A stretch of 64,000 bases of DNA from JAXLWB01 sp046328715 (GTDB lineage: Bacteria; Chloroflexota; Anaerolineae; Caldilineales; Caldilineaceae). Under the pieces are notes generated by a model, which was given only the letters and a program-made list of their open reading frames with translations, was not told the DNA's origin and did no database searches. Shown in pieces: positions 1-8,956 of the stretch. A program made the position numbers and the translations under genes. Within the stretch, counting starts at the first letter, position 1. Each line of letters begins with the position of its first letter. The stretch is taken from contig JAXLWB010000046.1 in NCBI GenBank assembly GCA_046328715.1, positions 20,200 through 84,199 on the forward strand, written 5' to 3'.

Positions 1-1
1 C

Positions 2-478
2 GGTGCCCTCATTAGCCAGGAGTATAGCGGTCAGGATCTGCTGTTGGTATCAGTGCTCAAAGGCAGCATCGTCTTTATGGCTGACCTGGTACGGGCGATT
101 GAAATTCCGCACGAAATCGACTTTATGGCCACCAGCAGCTATGGAGCAGGCACCCAGACCACAGGCGTGGTGCGCATCCTTAAGGATCTCAATGTCTCGA
201 TCACGGGGCGCAATCTGGTTGTGGTGGAAGATATCATCGACAGCGGCCATACCTTGAACTACCTCTTGCGCATTCTCCAAGAGCGACAGCCAGCCTCGCT
301 GCGTGTGATGACCTTGCTCGACAAGCCCGAACGCCGCGAGATCAATGTGCAGGTGGACTGGATCGGCTTTTCGATTCCAAATGAATTTGTAGTGGGCTAT
401 GGGCTAGACTATGGGGAGTTGTACCGTAACTTGCCCTACATCGGGGTCTTGAAAGAAGTGGTTTATACGACGAAATAG
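2..478 (+). CDS. hpt: Hypoxanthine phosphoribosyltransferase, 5'-truncated by window edge
   Basis: This is a purine salvage enzyme that transfers the phosphoribosyl group of PRPP to hypoxanthine or guanine in the cytoplasm. The frame is open from base 2, so the N-terminus lies outside the window; the first ATG-like codon at 44 is internal. Visible family marks are VSVLKGSIVFMADL (early loop with the Lys-Gly pair), the PRPP-binding motif VVVEDIIDSGHTL and the C-terminal FVVGYGLDYGELYRNLPYIGVL, which is typical of bacterial Hpt. About 158 of the usual ~180 residues are present. The next gene starts about 16 bases downstream on the same strand. Identification is firm. Confidence 0.95.
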   Translation, partial: GALISQEYSGQDLLLVSVLKGSIVFMADLVRAIEIPHEIDFMATSSYGAGTQTTGVVRILKDLNVSITGRNLVVVEDIIDSGHTLNYLLRILQERQPASLRVMTLLDKPERREINVQVDWIGFSIPNEFVVGYGLDYGELYRNLPYIGVLKEVVYTTK

Positions 479-481
479 AGA

Positions 482-509
482 GGCAAGTGGCAAGTGGCGA
501 GTGGTGCGG
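482..509. repeat. Heptad word run GGCAAGT/GGCGAGT
   Basis: Four consecutive 7-nt words (GGCAAGT, GGCAAGT, GGCGAGT, GGTGCGG) fill the junction after hpt and run into the annotated start of the next gene. It belongs to the same style of degenerate 7-nt tandem words seen at many junctions here. I see no inverted copy next to it. Confidence 0.6.
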
Positions 510-1825
510 GTGCCCTTTGGGCGCGAGTGTTCGGGTTAGGGCATAGGTGGACGAGAGCCTTACGTGCTCTTGGGTTAATTTCGAGCGCGGTCATTCTCAG
601 TTTGCTGGTCACCATGCACCCCGTAGCGGCGCAGGATACAACCACTGTACCACCTGCGACTACGCCCGTTACCTACACCGTGGTCAGCGGCGATTCGCTC
701 TTTGCGATTGCTGGCCGCTTTGGCACCTCTGTGGAAGCGCTCTCTGTCGCCAACAACATCGCCGATCCTTCATTGCTCCAGGTCGGCCAAGTTCTAATTA
801 TCCCTGACGCGGCGGGCAACCTCCCCTCAGCGGCGATTGCCACGGCCTTGATTTACGCCCATCCTGGCGATACCCTCGCTTCACTAGCCACACGCTACAA
901 TCAAAGCGTTGACTTGCTCGCATCGATCAATCCGCTCACCACAACCAGTCGACTCTTTCCCGGCCAACCCATCGCGATTGCGCAAGAGAGTGCGCCGCCC
1001 AATCCACTCTATTTTGGCGCAGTCACTGCCGTCTCCTTCCCCGATTCGATCATTCAGGGACACACGGGCCGACTACTCGTCACAACCAGCCGCCCGCTGA
1101 CACTGAGTGCATCATTCGGGGACCTCCAATTGCCGATTCAATCGTTCTCGACCGACCAGTTGCGCCATTTTTCCTACTTGCCCGTCGATTCACTTTTGGA
1201 TCCGGGCGATTATCCTTTGACCATTGGCTATGTGACGGCAGATGGCGTGCCCGTGTCGCATACCTGGCCTGTGGCCGTGACCGATGGCGGCTATTTCTTC
1301 CAAGAGATCACGGTTCCTCCCGAAAAGGTAGGCTTGCTCGATCCAGATGTTGTCCAAAGTGAACTACAAAAGCTCGGCCAAATTTGGGCACCAGTCACCC
1401 CGCAGCTCTATTGGACCAGCACCTTCTCCCGTCCGATTGGACCCGAATATGAGACCACCAGCCCCTTCGGCACACGGCGCGACTACAACGGCGGCCTCTT
1501 AAAGACCATTCATGCTGGGCAGGATTATGGCGCACCTGTTGGGATTCCCATCTTAGCACCAGGCAATGGCGTGGTTGTTTTGGCGGAACCATTGCAAGTG
1601 CGTGGCAACGCTGTGGTGATCGACCATGGCGGCGGCGTCTACAGCGGCTATTGGCATATGAGCGAACTGCGTGTCACCCCAGGACAACAGGTTAATACGG
1701 GCGATGTGCTTGGCCTAGTGGGCAATACCGGGCTCAGCACGGGGGCACATTTGCATTGGGAACTACACATCTACGGTGTGGCGGTCGACCCGATGCAGTT
1801 TGTAACCGAGGCGCTGTTGCAGTAA
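494..1825 (+). CDS. LysM-M23 peptidase, secreted cell-wall endopeptidase
   Basis: This is probably a secreted murein endopeptidase, or a LytM-type activator. An N-terminal basic stretch followed by a hydrophobic segment ending near HPVAAQ (residues ~18-47) looks like a signal peptide. Two LysM modules follow (residues ~58-101, YTVVSGDSLFAIAGRF, and ~120-163, HPGDTLASLATRY). A C-terminal M23 domain has the zinc motifs HAGQDYG (HxxxD), a WH in SGYWHMS and the HLHWEL (HxH) pair, so catalytic residues look intact. The middle ~150 residues are Ig-like spacer. The start is uncertain because the GTG at 494 sits inside a heptad repeat; in-frame GTG at 527 is an alternative that would still keep the signal peptide. 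Confidence 0.88.
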   Translation: MASGAGALWARVFGLGHRWTRALRALGLISSAVILSLLVTMHPVAAQDTTTVPPATTPVTYTVVSGDSLFAIAGRFGTSVEALSVANNIADPSLLQVGQVLIIPDAAGNLPSAAIATALIYAHPGDTLASLATRYNQSVDLLASINPLTTTSRLFPGQPIAIAQESAPPNPLYFGAVTAVSFPDSIIQGHTGRLLVTTSRPLTLSASFGDLQLPIQSFSTDQLRHFSYLPVDSLLDPGDYPLTIGYVTADGVPVSHTWPVAVTDGGYFFQEITVPPEKVGLLDPDVVQSELQKLGQIWAPVTPQLYWTSTFSRPIGPEYETTSPFGTRRDYNGGLLKTIHAGQDYGAPVGIPILAPGNGVVVLAEPLQVRGNAVVIDHGGGVYSGYWHMSELRVTPGQQVNTGDVLGLVGNTGLSTGAHLHWELHIYGVAVDPMQFVTEALLQ

Positions 1826-1826
1826 A

Positions 1827-2804
<978 letters not shown>

Positions 2805-3437
2805 TTATCTCCACATCACGCGTGACTCAATCGGTTCACGTGTTTTTACTTTTTCTTCGCTTGGGTATCCCAAGGTAATAAGAGCCTGTGGCTGCCAACT
2901 TTCCGGTAGGTTGAGGACGCTCCGAACAAGGTCTGGCACGAAGAGCGGCGCGCACATCCAACAAGCACCCAATCCATAACTGTGAGCAGCTAACAACAGA
3001 TTTTCGCAGGCCAATGCTGTGCTTTGGACGGCCATCACCCACTCGGCCTGGTTGCGTTTGTCATCCGGGTAGATATCCATCTCTTCCATGCTGAGGGCCG
3101 CTATCAGCAATGCCGCAGCGCCGGTAACCCGCATGCGACTAATGGCGACGCGGCGCTCAACCGTTTCTCGATCAGCACCATCGGTGGTCAAGTCACGTTC
3201 CCACTGTTGTCCCATCGCTTCACTCAACGCTTGCTTGTTTGCCACACTCGTCACCATACAAAAACGCCAAGGTTGACGGTTATGTGCAGAAGGAGCCCAT
3301 CTCGCTGCTTCTAATAAACGATCTAGAATCGCTTTTTCGATTGGGCGTGACGAGTAACGACGGATTGAACGGCGACCGTGTACGATTTCATCGAAGAGTT
3401 GCCCCTTCGTGGGCTGCTCAAAACCTAGTTGTCCCAT
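2805..3437 (-). CDS. Nitroreductase-family FMN protein, candidate dehydro-F420-0 reductase (FbiB C-domain-like)
   Basis: This is a 210-residue FMN flavoprotein with the nitroreductase core: GRRSIRRYSSRPI near the N-terminus, ARWAPSAHNRQPWRF, and GLGACWMCAPLFVPD toward the C-terminus. In mycobacteria the C-terminal half of FbiB is a stand-alone fold of this kind that reduces dehydro-F420-0. Here a free-standing version is directly fused in operon with cofD, so that role is the best inference. I chose ATG 3437 rather than the longer frame to 3476 because a consensus promoter occupies 3447-3476 and would lie inside the longer version. The mRNA would then be leaderless. A generic nitroreductase role cannot be excluded. 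Confidence 0.85.
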   Translation of the reverse strand: MGQLGFEQPTKGQLFDEIVHGRRSIRRYSSRPIEKAILDRLLEAARWAPSAHNRQPWRFCMVTSVANKQALSEAMGQQWERDLTTDGADRETVERRVAISRMRVTGAAALLIAALSMEEMDIYPDDKRNQAEWVMAVQSTALACENLLLAAHSYGLGACWMCAPLFVPDLVRSVLNLPESWQPQALITLGYPSEEKVKTREPIESRVMWR

Positions 3438-3446
3438 GTCCAACCC

Positions 3447-3476
3447 ATTATACCTTATCCGGCGAGTGTTTCTCAA
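3447..3476 (-). promoter_or_regulatory. Sigma-70-type promoter giving a leaderless mRNA for the F420 pair
   Basis: On the minus strand, TTGAGA (3476-3471) is followed by an 18-base spacer and TATAAT (3452-3447), a 5/6 and 6/6 match to the consensus. Only nine bases separate the -10 box from ATG 3437, so transcription would begin two or three bases before the start codon. Start-site mapping would decide this. Confidence 0.7.
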
Positions 3477-3606
3477 CCTGGCAAAAGACCTACCAAGCGT
3501 TCACATCCGCCTCCATGATTTACGTGCGCCGACGATGAGCTCGCAGTGGCACATAGGCACGCCATCCAATTGACGTCACCCTGCCGCCATTGTAGACTAA
3601 GGCGAT

Positions 3607-4251
3607 TTATGTCGCTTGCACGTCGCCTAAGTGCTCGATGCGGCTGTGAAAGTGAAGTCGCCACTGTTCACGGCCAGGGTGATCGACCAACTCGAAATGG
3701 GTAAGACCTGTGTTGTGCGTCCATACTTCGCAGCGCACCCAAGGGCCTAAGTTGTAGATATGATGAAAGATGCTTTCAATTACGCCGCCATGACAGACAG
3801 TCACAATACGCTGCCCCCGATGTTTTTCGATCAACTCTTCGACAAAGTGGCCGACGCGAGCGCGGAAGTGCATAAAACTTTCGCCATTTGCCTCCTTACT
3901 GCTCACGGCGGCAAATGGGCGTGTGCTGGCCCAGAAGTCAGCATACTCGTGCGGCAACATCTCATCTGGCCAGGGAATGTGATCGGCGCGATTGTTGCCA
4001 ATTTCGCGGACACGGTCGTCGTGGAAAATCTCGCAACCATAGGAAGCGGCAACGATCTCCGCAGTTTGCCTGGCACGCTTCATTGTGCTGCAATACATGA
4101 CATCGAATTGGGGCAAGTAGGTTGGGAGCCAGGCAGCAAGCGTTTGTGCCTGTTGTTTTCCTAAATCGGTCAGCCCTACTTCTGTTGAATTTTTATCCCA
4201 TTCCACAAGATTGACAAAACTCTGACCGTGGCGAATTAAATATAAGTGCAT
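3607..4251 (-). CDS. Histidine phosphatase family protein
   Basis: This 214-residue protein belongs to the phosphoglycerate-mutase-like superfamily. The catalytic LIRHGQS motif with the phosphorylated His is at residues 5-11. MKRARQTAEIV supplies the second Arg, and TVCHGGVIESIFHHI supplies the second catalytic His. These proteins are cytoplasmic phosphatases or mutases; the substrate cannot be read from the sequence. A good ribosome binding site (GAAAGGAAC) precedes ATG 4251. It is divergent from the AlaX gene, with 58 bases between the starts. Confidence 0.9.
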   Translation of the reverse strand: MHLYLIRHGQSFVNLVEWDKNSTEVGLTDLGKQQAQTLAAWLPTYLPQFDVMYCSTMKRARQTAEIVAASYGCEIFHDDRVREIGNNRADHIPWPDEMLPHEYADFWASTRPFAAVSSKEANGESFMHFRARVGHFVEELIEKHRGQRIVTVCHGGVIESIFHHIYNLGPWVRCEVWTHNTGLTHFELVDHPGREQWRLHFHSRIEHLGDVQAT

Positions 4252-4309
4252 AGAGTTCCTTTCTGTTCACACATGTTACGCACTTGTCGTACGCAATTAA
4301 GTTCAATCT

Positions 4310-5512
4310 ATGACAAAACGTCTCTATTACGATACTTCCTATCAAACCTCCTGCGAAGCCATTGTGACAGAAATTCACAATGCTAATAATCGCAGTGCGT
4401 TGATTTTGGATCAAACACTATTTTATCCTACATCGGGCGGGCAACCGAATGACACAGGACAGATTGCAGGCTTGTCTGTGGTCGATGTGATGGTGGACGA
4501 AGCTGGTGAGGTGCGTCACCTGCTGGCCGAGGGCACTAGCTTGCCGCAAATCGGCGAACGGGTGCAATGCATCATCGATTGGGCGCGACGCTACGACCAC
4601 ATGCAGCAACATTCAGGGCAGCACCTGCTTTCGCAAGTCTTCTTCCGCCTCTTTGGCATCGAAACTGTCTCAGTCCACTTTGGTGACAAGGAGAGTACAC
4701 TCGACCTGGATGTCGAAACATTGGACCCGACCCAGATCGACGAAGCAGAACGAGTCGCCAACGACCTTGCTTACCAGGCTCTGCCGATTCGTGCTTATAT
4801 TGTCGACGAAGCAGATCTGAGCAGTGTCCCATTGCGTCGACCACCCAAGGTGAGTGGCAAGATCCGCATCGTGGAGATCGATGCCTACGACTTTTCGGCG
4901 TGTGGCGGCACTCATACGCACACCACCGCCGAGATCGCCCCTATCAAGCTGATCAAACAGGAACGGCGGCGTGGTCAGACTCGGCTGACTTTTCTCTGCG
5001 GCAAACGAGCCATGCGTGATTACACTGAAAAGCATCGGCTTCTTACCTCGGTTGCTGGCTACTTTAGCACTGAGATCGGTCAATCGGTGGCGATGGTCGA
5101 GCGATTAGGGGCACAGAACAAGGAGCTACAAGCAACTGTTGAAACGCTGACTAAACAACTGCTCCGCTATGAGGCAGAGGGGTTACTTGAACAGGCACAA
5201 AGCAAAGGGGAATTGCACATTGTGTCGCTGGTGGAAGCACAGCGCGATCTACAGTCGCTGAAAATCCTGACTAGTCTCTTAACCGAGCAACCGAATGTGG
5301 TTTGTCTGGTTGCCTGTGCCAGTGGGGATAAAGCGACACTCCTCTTTGGGCGCAGTGCAAATTTGCAGGCGCTGCATATGGGCAATCTGCTCAAGCAGAC
5401 GTTGCAGGCTTTTGGTGGCAATGGTGGCGGCCGCCCTGAATTTGCGCAAGGAGGTGGCGGAGCGTGGAGCAAAGCCCAGGCGATGCTCGACTTTGCACAG
5501 ACATTATTATAA
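4310..5512 (+). CDS. Alanyl-tRNA editing protein, AlaX long form with DHHA1 domain
   Basis: This is a free-standing trans-editing factor that deacylates Ser-tRNA(Ala) and Gly-tRNA(Ala). It is homologous to the editing half of AlaRS. The two zinc-binding motifs are intact: HxxxH at residues 101-105 (HSGQH) and CxxxH at 198-202 (CGGTH). A coiled segment at ~250-300 leads to a C-terminal DHHA1 domain ending in a glycine-rich GGNGGGRPEFAQGGG, the RNA-binding module of AlaX-L. The length of 400 residues is normal for this form. It converges on the DUF3307 gene, with a hairpin between them. Confidence 0.93.
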   Translation: MTKRLYYDTSYQTSCEAIVTEIHNANNRSALILDQTLFYPTSGGQPNDTGQIAGLSVVDVMVDEAGEVRHLLAEGTSLPQIGERVQCIIDWARRYDHMQQHSGQHLLSQVFFRLFGIETVSVHFGDKESTLDLDVETLDPTQIDEAERVANDLAYQALPIRAYIVDEADLSSVPLRRPPKVSGKIRIVEIDAYDFSACGGTHTHTTAEIAPIKLIKQERRRGQTRLTFLCGKRAMRDYTEKHRLLTSVAGYFSTEIGQSVAMVERLGAQNKELQATVETLTKQLLRYEAEGLLEQAQSKGELHIVSLVEAQRDLQSLKILTSLLTEQPNVVCLVACASGDKATLLFGRSANLQALHMGNLLKQTLQAFGGNGGGRPEFAQGGGGAWSKAQAMLDFAQTLL

Positions 5513-5541
5513 CGATTATAACGGCACAGCAACACGATTTT

Positions 5542-5630
5542 AACGCAACGGAGCAAAGGAGCAAGGACGCAGAGATTGTATGACTGGAAGTAGTTACGAG
5601 GGAGCAAGATGCGAAGTATATCTTGCTCCC
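5542..5630. repeat. Octad word run plus 11-bp hairpin between convergent genes
   Basis: Four 8-nt words (GCAACGGA, GCAAAGGA, GCAAGGAC, GCAGAGAT) occupy 5542-5573. They are followed by a perfect 11-bp inverted repeat, GGGAGCAAGAT at 5600-5610 and its complement at 5620-5630, with a 9-base loop. Lying between the 3' ends of alaX and the DUF3307 gene, it could serve as a bidirectional terminator. No T-run follows either arm. Confidence 0.55.
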
Positions 5631-5643
5631 TGCATCTTGCATC

Positions 5644-6231
5644 TCAGCGAATCAACATCACACCGACGCCAATGATACAGATCAGTCCAAAGCCGGCGCG
5701 CTGCTCCAGTTCTAGCAATCGTTCACGCCCCCAACGCAAGGAAATGTAGCGATTGACCATTTCATCGTGCAGATTGTTCGCCCAGATCCAGCCCAAAACC
5801 ATGAGCACAAATGAGGTGGCAACAAACAACGATGGGTAGAGGATAGTCGTTGAGATGGCATGTTGCATTTCACCTAAGGTGGTTGCAACGTTGATACTAA
5901 TGATAAAAATACAAGCCAGGTGAGCCAGTTGATCTAACACAAAGAAGAGGACGGATCGATCTGTGCCGCTTTTCACCTTGATATAATCAACCATGAAGTG
6001 CGCAAGACCGAGCCAGCTTACCAGTATCCAGAAGCGAAGCTCAAAGCCCAGCAGAGCCCAACAGGTTGCCATGTGAATGGCGACATGAGCGAGCAAACCA
6101 CGAAGGGACTCGACCTTCATCTTCGCGATAGTGTTAGTTTGGAGGGGGAAATCAGCGAGCAAATGTGCCAGCGTAAGAATTGCAACTAATTCTGCCGTAG
6201 GGCGGTGTAAGAGTTGGGTGAGCAGTTCCAT
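5644..6231 (-). CDS. DUF3307 membrane protein
   Basis: This ~195-residue integral membrane protein of the DUF3307 family has about five hydrophobic helices. The N-terminal signature LAHLLADFPLQTN and the later GLAHFMVDYIK with acidic residues in the membrane are characteristic. No function is known. The start at 6231 (MELLTQLL) is chosen because it matches the start of a paralogue at 20454 (MELLTTLLL); the frame upstream of it is not conserved. The paralogue shares LADFPLQTN, the LRWG...LL.(E/F)EQ segment and overall length. Confidence 0.8.
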   Translation of the reverse strand: MELLTQLLHRPTAELVAILTLAHLLADFPLQTNTIAKMKVESLRGLLAHVAIHMATCWALLGFELRFWILVSWLGLAHFMVDYIKVKSGTDRSVLFFVLDQLAHLACIFIISINVATTLGEMQHAISTTILYPSLFVATSFVLMVLGWIWANNLHDEMVNRYISLRWGRERLLELEQRAGFGLICIIGVGVMLIR

Positions 6232-6826
6232 GCTTGCTTCAATCCTTTTGTAGTGGGGACCTTGGCGCCGCTCCTTGGCTTGAATGAGGCCGACAAACTT
6301 GCGCAATGAGAGGCAAAGGTCCTAGCATTGTGACGAACTATTACCAAGTGTGCTTTAAACCGTCACAAATTTCAGCCATATTACCTGGTAAAATTTATGA
6401 TGTTTGCAGGCGCAATTGATTTAACTGACTACCTGATGCTGCCTTACTGAATGCTTTACTGTAGGATTTGGATGAGGTTTGGAAAACAGTTGAGTTTTCC
6501 AGTAACTGAAGCTACAAAGCAAATTCTTCTAATGAACTGTTTCAGGCTTATAAGAGACACTCTATCTAAATATTGCACGATTTGTAGTGGAACTCAACTC
6601 TCGGAGATAGTACAATATTTGCGTGTCATCTCTATGAGTTTCTGTTTCACCTATACTTTTGTTTAGCGTAATGCAGACGAGCAGGTACACTAGCTAAACA
6701 AAAACTTTCTAATTGGCAAGGATACCATAGTATTTTCTGATTGGTCAAGTCCAATTTTAATCTCAGTTTAATGTTCCCCACCATTTTCCACCTTACGGTG
6801 AAAAGATACACCAATTGTCATATCTC
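6232..6826. other. Long gap without a supported gene; contains an 11-bp hairpin
   Basis: About 595 bases between DUF3307 and psuG are AT-rich compared with the flanks. A 71-codon frame at 6451-6666 has no family features and I do not call it. A perfect inverted repeat TTTTGTTTAGC (6657-6667) / GCTAAACAAAA (6693-6703) with a 25-base loop is visible. A short CACCTTACGGTG dyad sits just upstream of psuG. Promoters for the divergent flanking genes must lie here, but I cannot identify convincing boxes. Confidence 0.4.
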
Positions 6827-7690
6827 ATGAATACAAAATCACTAGCACCCGTGGCACTTGAATCGACCGTACTGACCCACGGTCTTCCCTATCCTCAAAA
6901 CCTTCAACTGGCACGCGAGATGGAGGCGATCATACGTAATTATGGCGCAGAACCACACACCATTGCGATTTTGTCCGGCGAATTGCGGGCTGGACTCAAT
7001 GATGAAGAATTGGCGTCACTTTGCACTATGCAACATCTGCGTAAGGTGAGCCGTCGTGATCTACCGCTGATGGTCGCACGCAAGCTGACCGGTGGCACTA
7101 CCGTAGCTACCACGATGTGGATTGCGCAGCGCTTTGGCATTGAGGTCTTTGCCACCGGCGGCATCGGCGGCATCCACCGCGGGGATGGCACCGATGTCAG
7201 TGCCGACCTGCAAGAACTAGCGCAGACGCCCGTTATTGTCGTTTGTGCGGGAGCCAAGGCGATCCTCGATCTCCCAGCCACATTAGAATATCTCGAAACG
7301 CACGGTGTTACTGTCATTGGCTACGGCACCGATGAATTGCCTGCCTTTTATAGCCGCAGCAGTGGCTTGCCTATTGATGTACGCTGCGATACACCCGAAG
7401 AGGTAGCCGACATCTGGCATGCCAAACGTTCGCTTGGGCTGCCCGGCGGCTTGCTGGTAACAGTTCCTGTCCCTGCCGAAGAGGAGGTTCCTGCCAGCGA
7501 AATTGAGCCAGTGATCGAACAGGCGGTCGCCGAGGCAGCGCAGCAAGGGTTACGTTCGGCTGCGGTGACACCCTTCCTGTTGAGTCGCATTGCCCAATTG
7601 ACCGGAGAAAACTCGTTGCGCGCCAACCTCGTGCTGCTCAAAAACAACGCCAAGGTGGCTGCGCAGATTGCGGTGGCACTGCAGTCGTAG
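6827..7690 (+). CDS. psuG: Pseudouridine-5'-phosphate glycosidase
   Basis: PsuG cleaves pseudouridine 5'-phosphate into uracil and ribose 5-phosphate, a step in RNA-base salvage. The protein begins PVALESTVLTHGLPYPQN, the family's N-terminal signature, and carries KVSRRDLP, TGGTTVATTM, the FATGGIGGIHRG loop and VVCAGAKAILDLPATLEYLET. These are all conserved in this fold. Its ~287 residues are typical. ATG 6827 is preferred over the TTG at 6815. No pseudouridine kinase (psuK) is adjacent, which is unusual because psuK and psuG are often neighbours or fused. Confidence 0.94.
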   Translation: MNTKSLAPVALESTVLTHGLPYPQNLQLAREMEAIIRNYGAEPHTIAILSGELRAGLNDEELASLCTMQHLRKVSRRDLPLMVARKLTGGTTVATTMWIAQRFGIEVFATGGIGGIHRGDGTDVSADLQELAQTPVIVVCAGAKAILDLPATLEYLETHGVTVIGYGTDELPAFYSRSSGLPIDVRCDTPEEVADIWHAKRSLGLPGGLLVTVPVPAEEEVPASEIEPVIEQAVAEAAQQGLRSAAVTPFLLSRIAQLTGENSLRANLVLLKNNAKVAAQIAVALQS

Positions 7691-7691
7691 C

Positions 7692-7709
7692 ACAAGAATA
7701 TATTCTTGT
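7692..7709. promoter_or_regulatory. 18-bp perfect palindrome between psuG and ada
   Basis: ACAAGAATATATTCTTGT begins one base after the psuG stop codon. With no loop it suits a dimeric repressor or activator better than a terminator, but no T-run or other context decides between these. Confidence 0.4.
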
Positions 7710-7717
7710 ACTACAAA

Positions 7718-7735
7718 AATTTGAAGCGCAAGATT
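7718..7735 (+). promoter_or_regulatory. Ada box upstream of ada
   Basis: AATTTGAAGCGCAAGATT closely resembles the E. coli ada operator core, where AAAGCGCAAGATT is the known sequence; here GAAGCGCAAGATT differs at one base. It lies about 50 bases before the predicted transcription start (TATAGT at 7763-7768). The -35 region is poor (GTGAAT, 7740-7745), as expected for an activator-dependent promoter. Confidence 0.65.
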
Positions 7736-7739
7736 TCGA

Positions 7740-7768
7740 GTGAATGAGGAGCCTCTTTCCGCTATAGT
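7740..7768 (+). promoter_or_regulatory. Predicted Ada-activated promoter of ada
   Basis: A -10 box TATAGT (7763-7768, 5/6) follows a weak -35 GTGAAT (7740-7745) at 17 bases. The Ada box ends just upstream of the -35. The predicted start at about 7775 leaves a leader of roughly 46 bases before ATG 7821. Confidence 0.5.
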
Positions 7769-7820
7769 GAGTGAAGAAATCAATCGACCGAGTTCAGATT
7801 CACTAGCAACGAGAGGTGCA

Positions 7821-8867
7821 ATGATGAACGAAAATCAACTTTGGCAAGCTGTCTGCGAACGAGATGCAACCCAAGACGGGACCTTTTTCTTTGCAGTACG
7901 CACGACTGGCATCTATTGCAAGCCATCCTGTGCGGCACGGCGTCCCAAGCGCGAGAATGTTGCCTTCTTTGCGACCCAGGATGAGGCAGAAGCCGCAGGT
8001 TATCGACCTTGTCAGCGCTGCCATCCCCGCACCGAAGTGCTGCCCGAGCCGAACCTGGCCTTAATGGAGCAGGTCTGTCGCATGATTGAGAGCAGCGAGG
8101 AAGAGCTTTCCCTCAATCAGTTGGCCGACCACTTTGCGCTGAGTCCTTATCATTTGCAACGAACCTTCAAGCGCATTATTGGCGTTTCGCCCAAGCAATA
8201 TGCTGCGGCACATCGCACCAAACGGCTGAAACACGAACTCAAGCAGGGAAGCAGCGTAACAACGGCCACCTACAATGCAGGCTTCGAATCGAACAGCACC
8301 TTGGCGGGGCAGACGAATCACCTGTTGGGGATGACGCCATCAATCTATCAGAAAAGTGGACAAGCAACCGAGATCCAGTATACGATTCGCCCCTGTCCAC
8401 TCGGCTGGCTCTTGGCCGCTCGCACAGAACGAGGCCTCTGCGCCGTTCGTTTGGGTGACAGCCCGGAGTCATTGGAAACAACGCTGCGCAATGAATTCAA
8501 CGCGGCGATCCTCCAACCGCAAGAAGAAGGACTTGCATCCTGGGTAGACAGGATCGTGGACTATCTGCATGGCCACCAACCCCATCTTGACTTACCAGTC
8601 GATGTGCGGGCAACTGCATTTCAGCAGCGTGTTTGGAAAGAATTACAGTCGATTCCCTACGGCGAAACTCGCTCGTATGGGCAGGTCGCTCAGTCGATCG
8701 AGCAGCCTAGAGCTGTACGGGCTGTAGCTCGGGCCTGTGCTTCCAACTCGGTCGCCTTGGTTGTCCCCTGTCATCGTGTGGTGCGGGGGGATGGTGATCT
8801 GGGTGGCTATCGCTGGGGAGTAGACCGGAAACAGAAGTTACTCGAAATGGAACATCAGACAAGATAA
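7821..8867 (+). CDS. ada: Bifunctional transcriptional activator/O6-methylguanine-DNA methyltransferase Ada
   Basis: Ada repairs methylphosphotriesters and O6-methylguanine by suicide transfer and, once methylated, activates its own regulon. All three parts are visible. The N-terminal zinc domain has four Cys ligands (C33, C37, C64, C67). An AraC-type HTH lies at ~80-180 (LNQLADHFALSPYHLQRTFKRIIGVSPKQY). The C-terminal methyltransferase has the VVPCHRVVRGDG active site (C317). At 348 residues it is full-length. ATG 7821 follows a GAGAGG ribosome binding site; an upstream GTG at 7740 overlaps the promoter and is rejected. Confidence 0.96.
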   Translation: MMNENQLWQAVCERDATQDGTFFFAVRTTGIYCKPSCAARRPKRENVAFFATQDEAEAAGYRPCQRCHPRTEVLPEPNLALMEQVCRMIESSEEELSLNQLADHFALSPYHLQRTFKRIIGVSPKQYAAAHRTKRLKHELKQGSSVTTATYNAGFESNSTLAGQTNHLLGMTPSIYQKSGQATEIQYTIRPCPLGWLLAARTERGLCAVRLGDSPESLETTLRNEFNAAILQPQEEGLASWVDRIVDYLHGHQPHLDLPVDVRATAFQQRVWKELQSIPYGETRSYGQVAQSIEQPRAVRAVARACASNSVALVVPCHRVVRGDGDLGGYRWGVDRKQKLLEMEHQTR

Positions 8868-8868
8868 T

Positions 8869-8886
8869 GCCGACCCTAAGTCGGAC
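8869..8886. promoter_or_regulatory. CCGAC-N5-GTCGG palindrome upstream of benE
   Basis: This dyad (CCGACCCTAAGTCGG core) lies about 70 bases before the benE-like start. It resembles the CCGCCTTAAGTCGG palindrome of the two-component operon at 43974-43991, matching 12 of 18 positions and 10 of 11 in the right half. It may be a related operator or a weak terminator stem for ada. Confidence 0.3.
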
Positions 8887-8956
8887 ATGACAGGATGACG
8901 GAATTTCTAACACATTTCATCCCCTCATCTTGTCATCCCTTCACCTCTTCACTTTT

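Noticed and set aside
3438..3476. Longer N-terminus of the nitroreductase from codon 3476
   Set aside because: It would put a consensus -35/-10 pair inside the coding region; the conserved part begins after ATG 3437.
6451..6666. 71-codon plus-strand reading frame in the gap before psuG
   Set aside because: No family features, low-complexity composition and no ribosome binding site; the gap is AT-rich, so chance frames are expected.
7740..7820. Longer N-terminus of Ada from GTG 7740
   Set aside because: It would place the start codon in the predicted -35 box; ATG 7821 has a Shine-Dalgarno site and matches the family's N-terminus.
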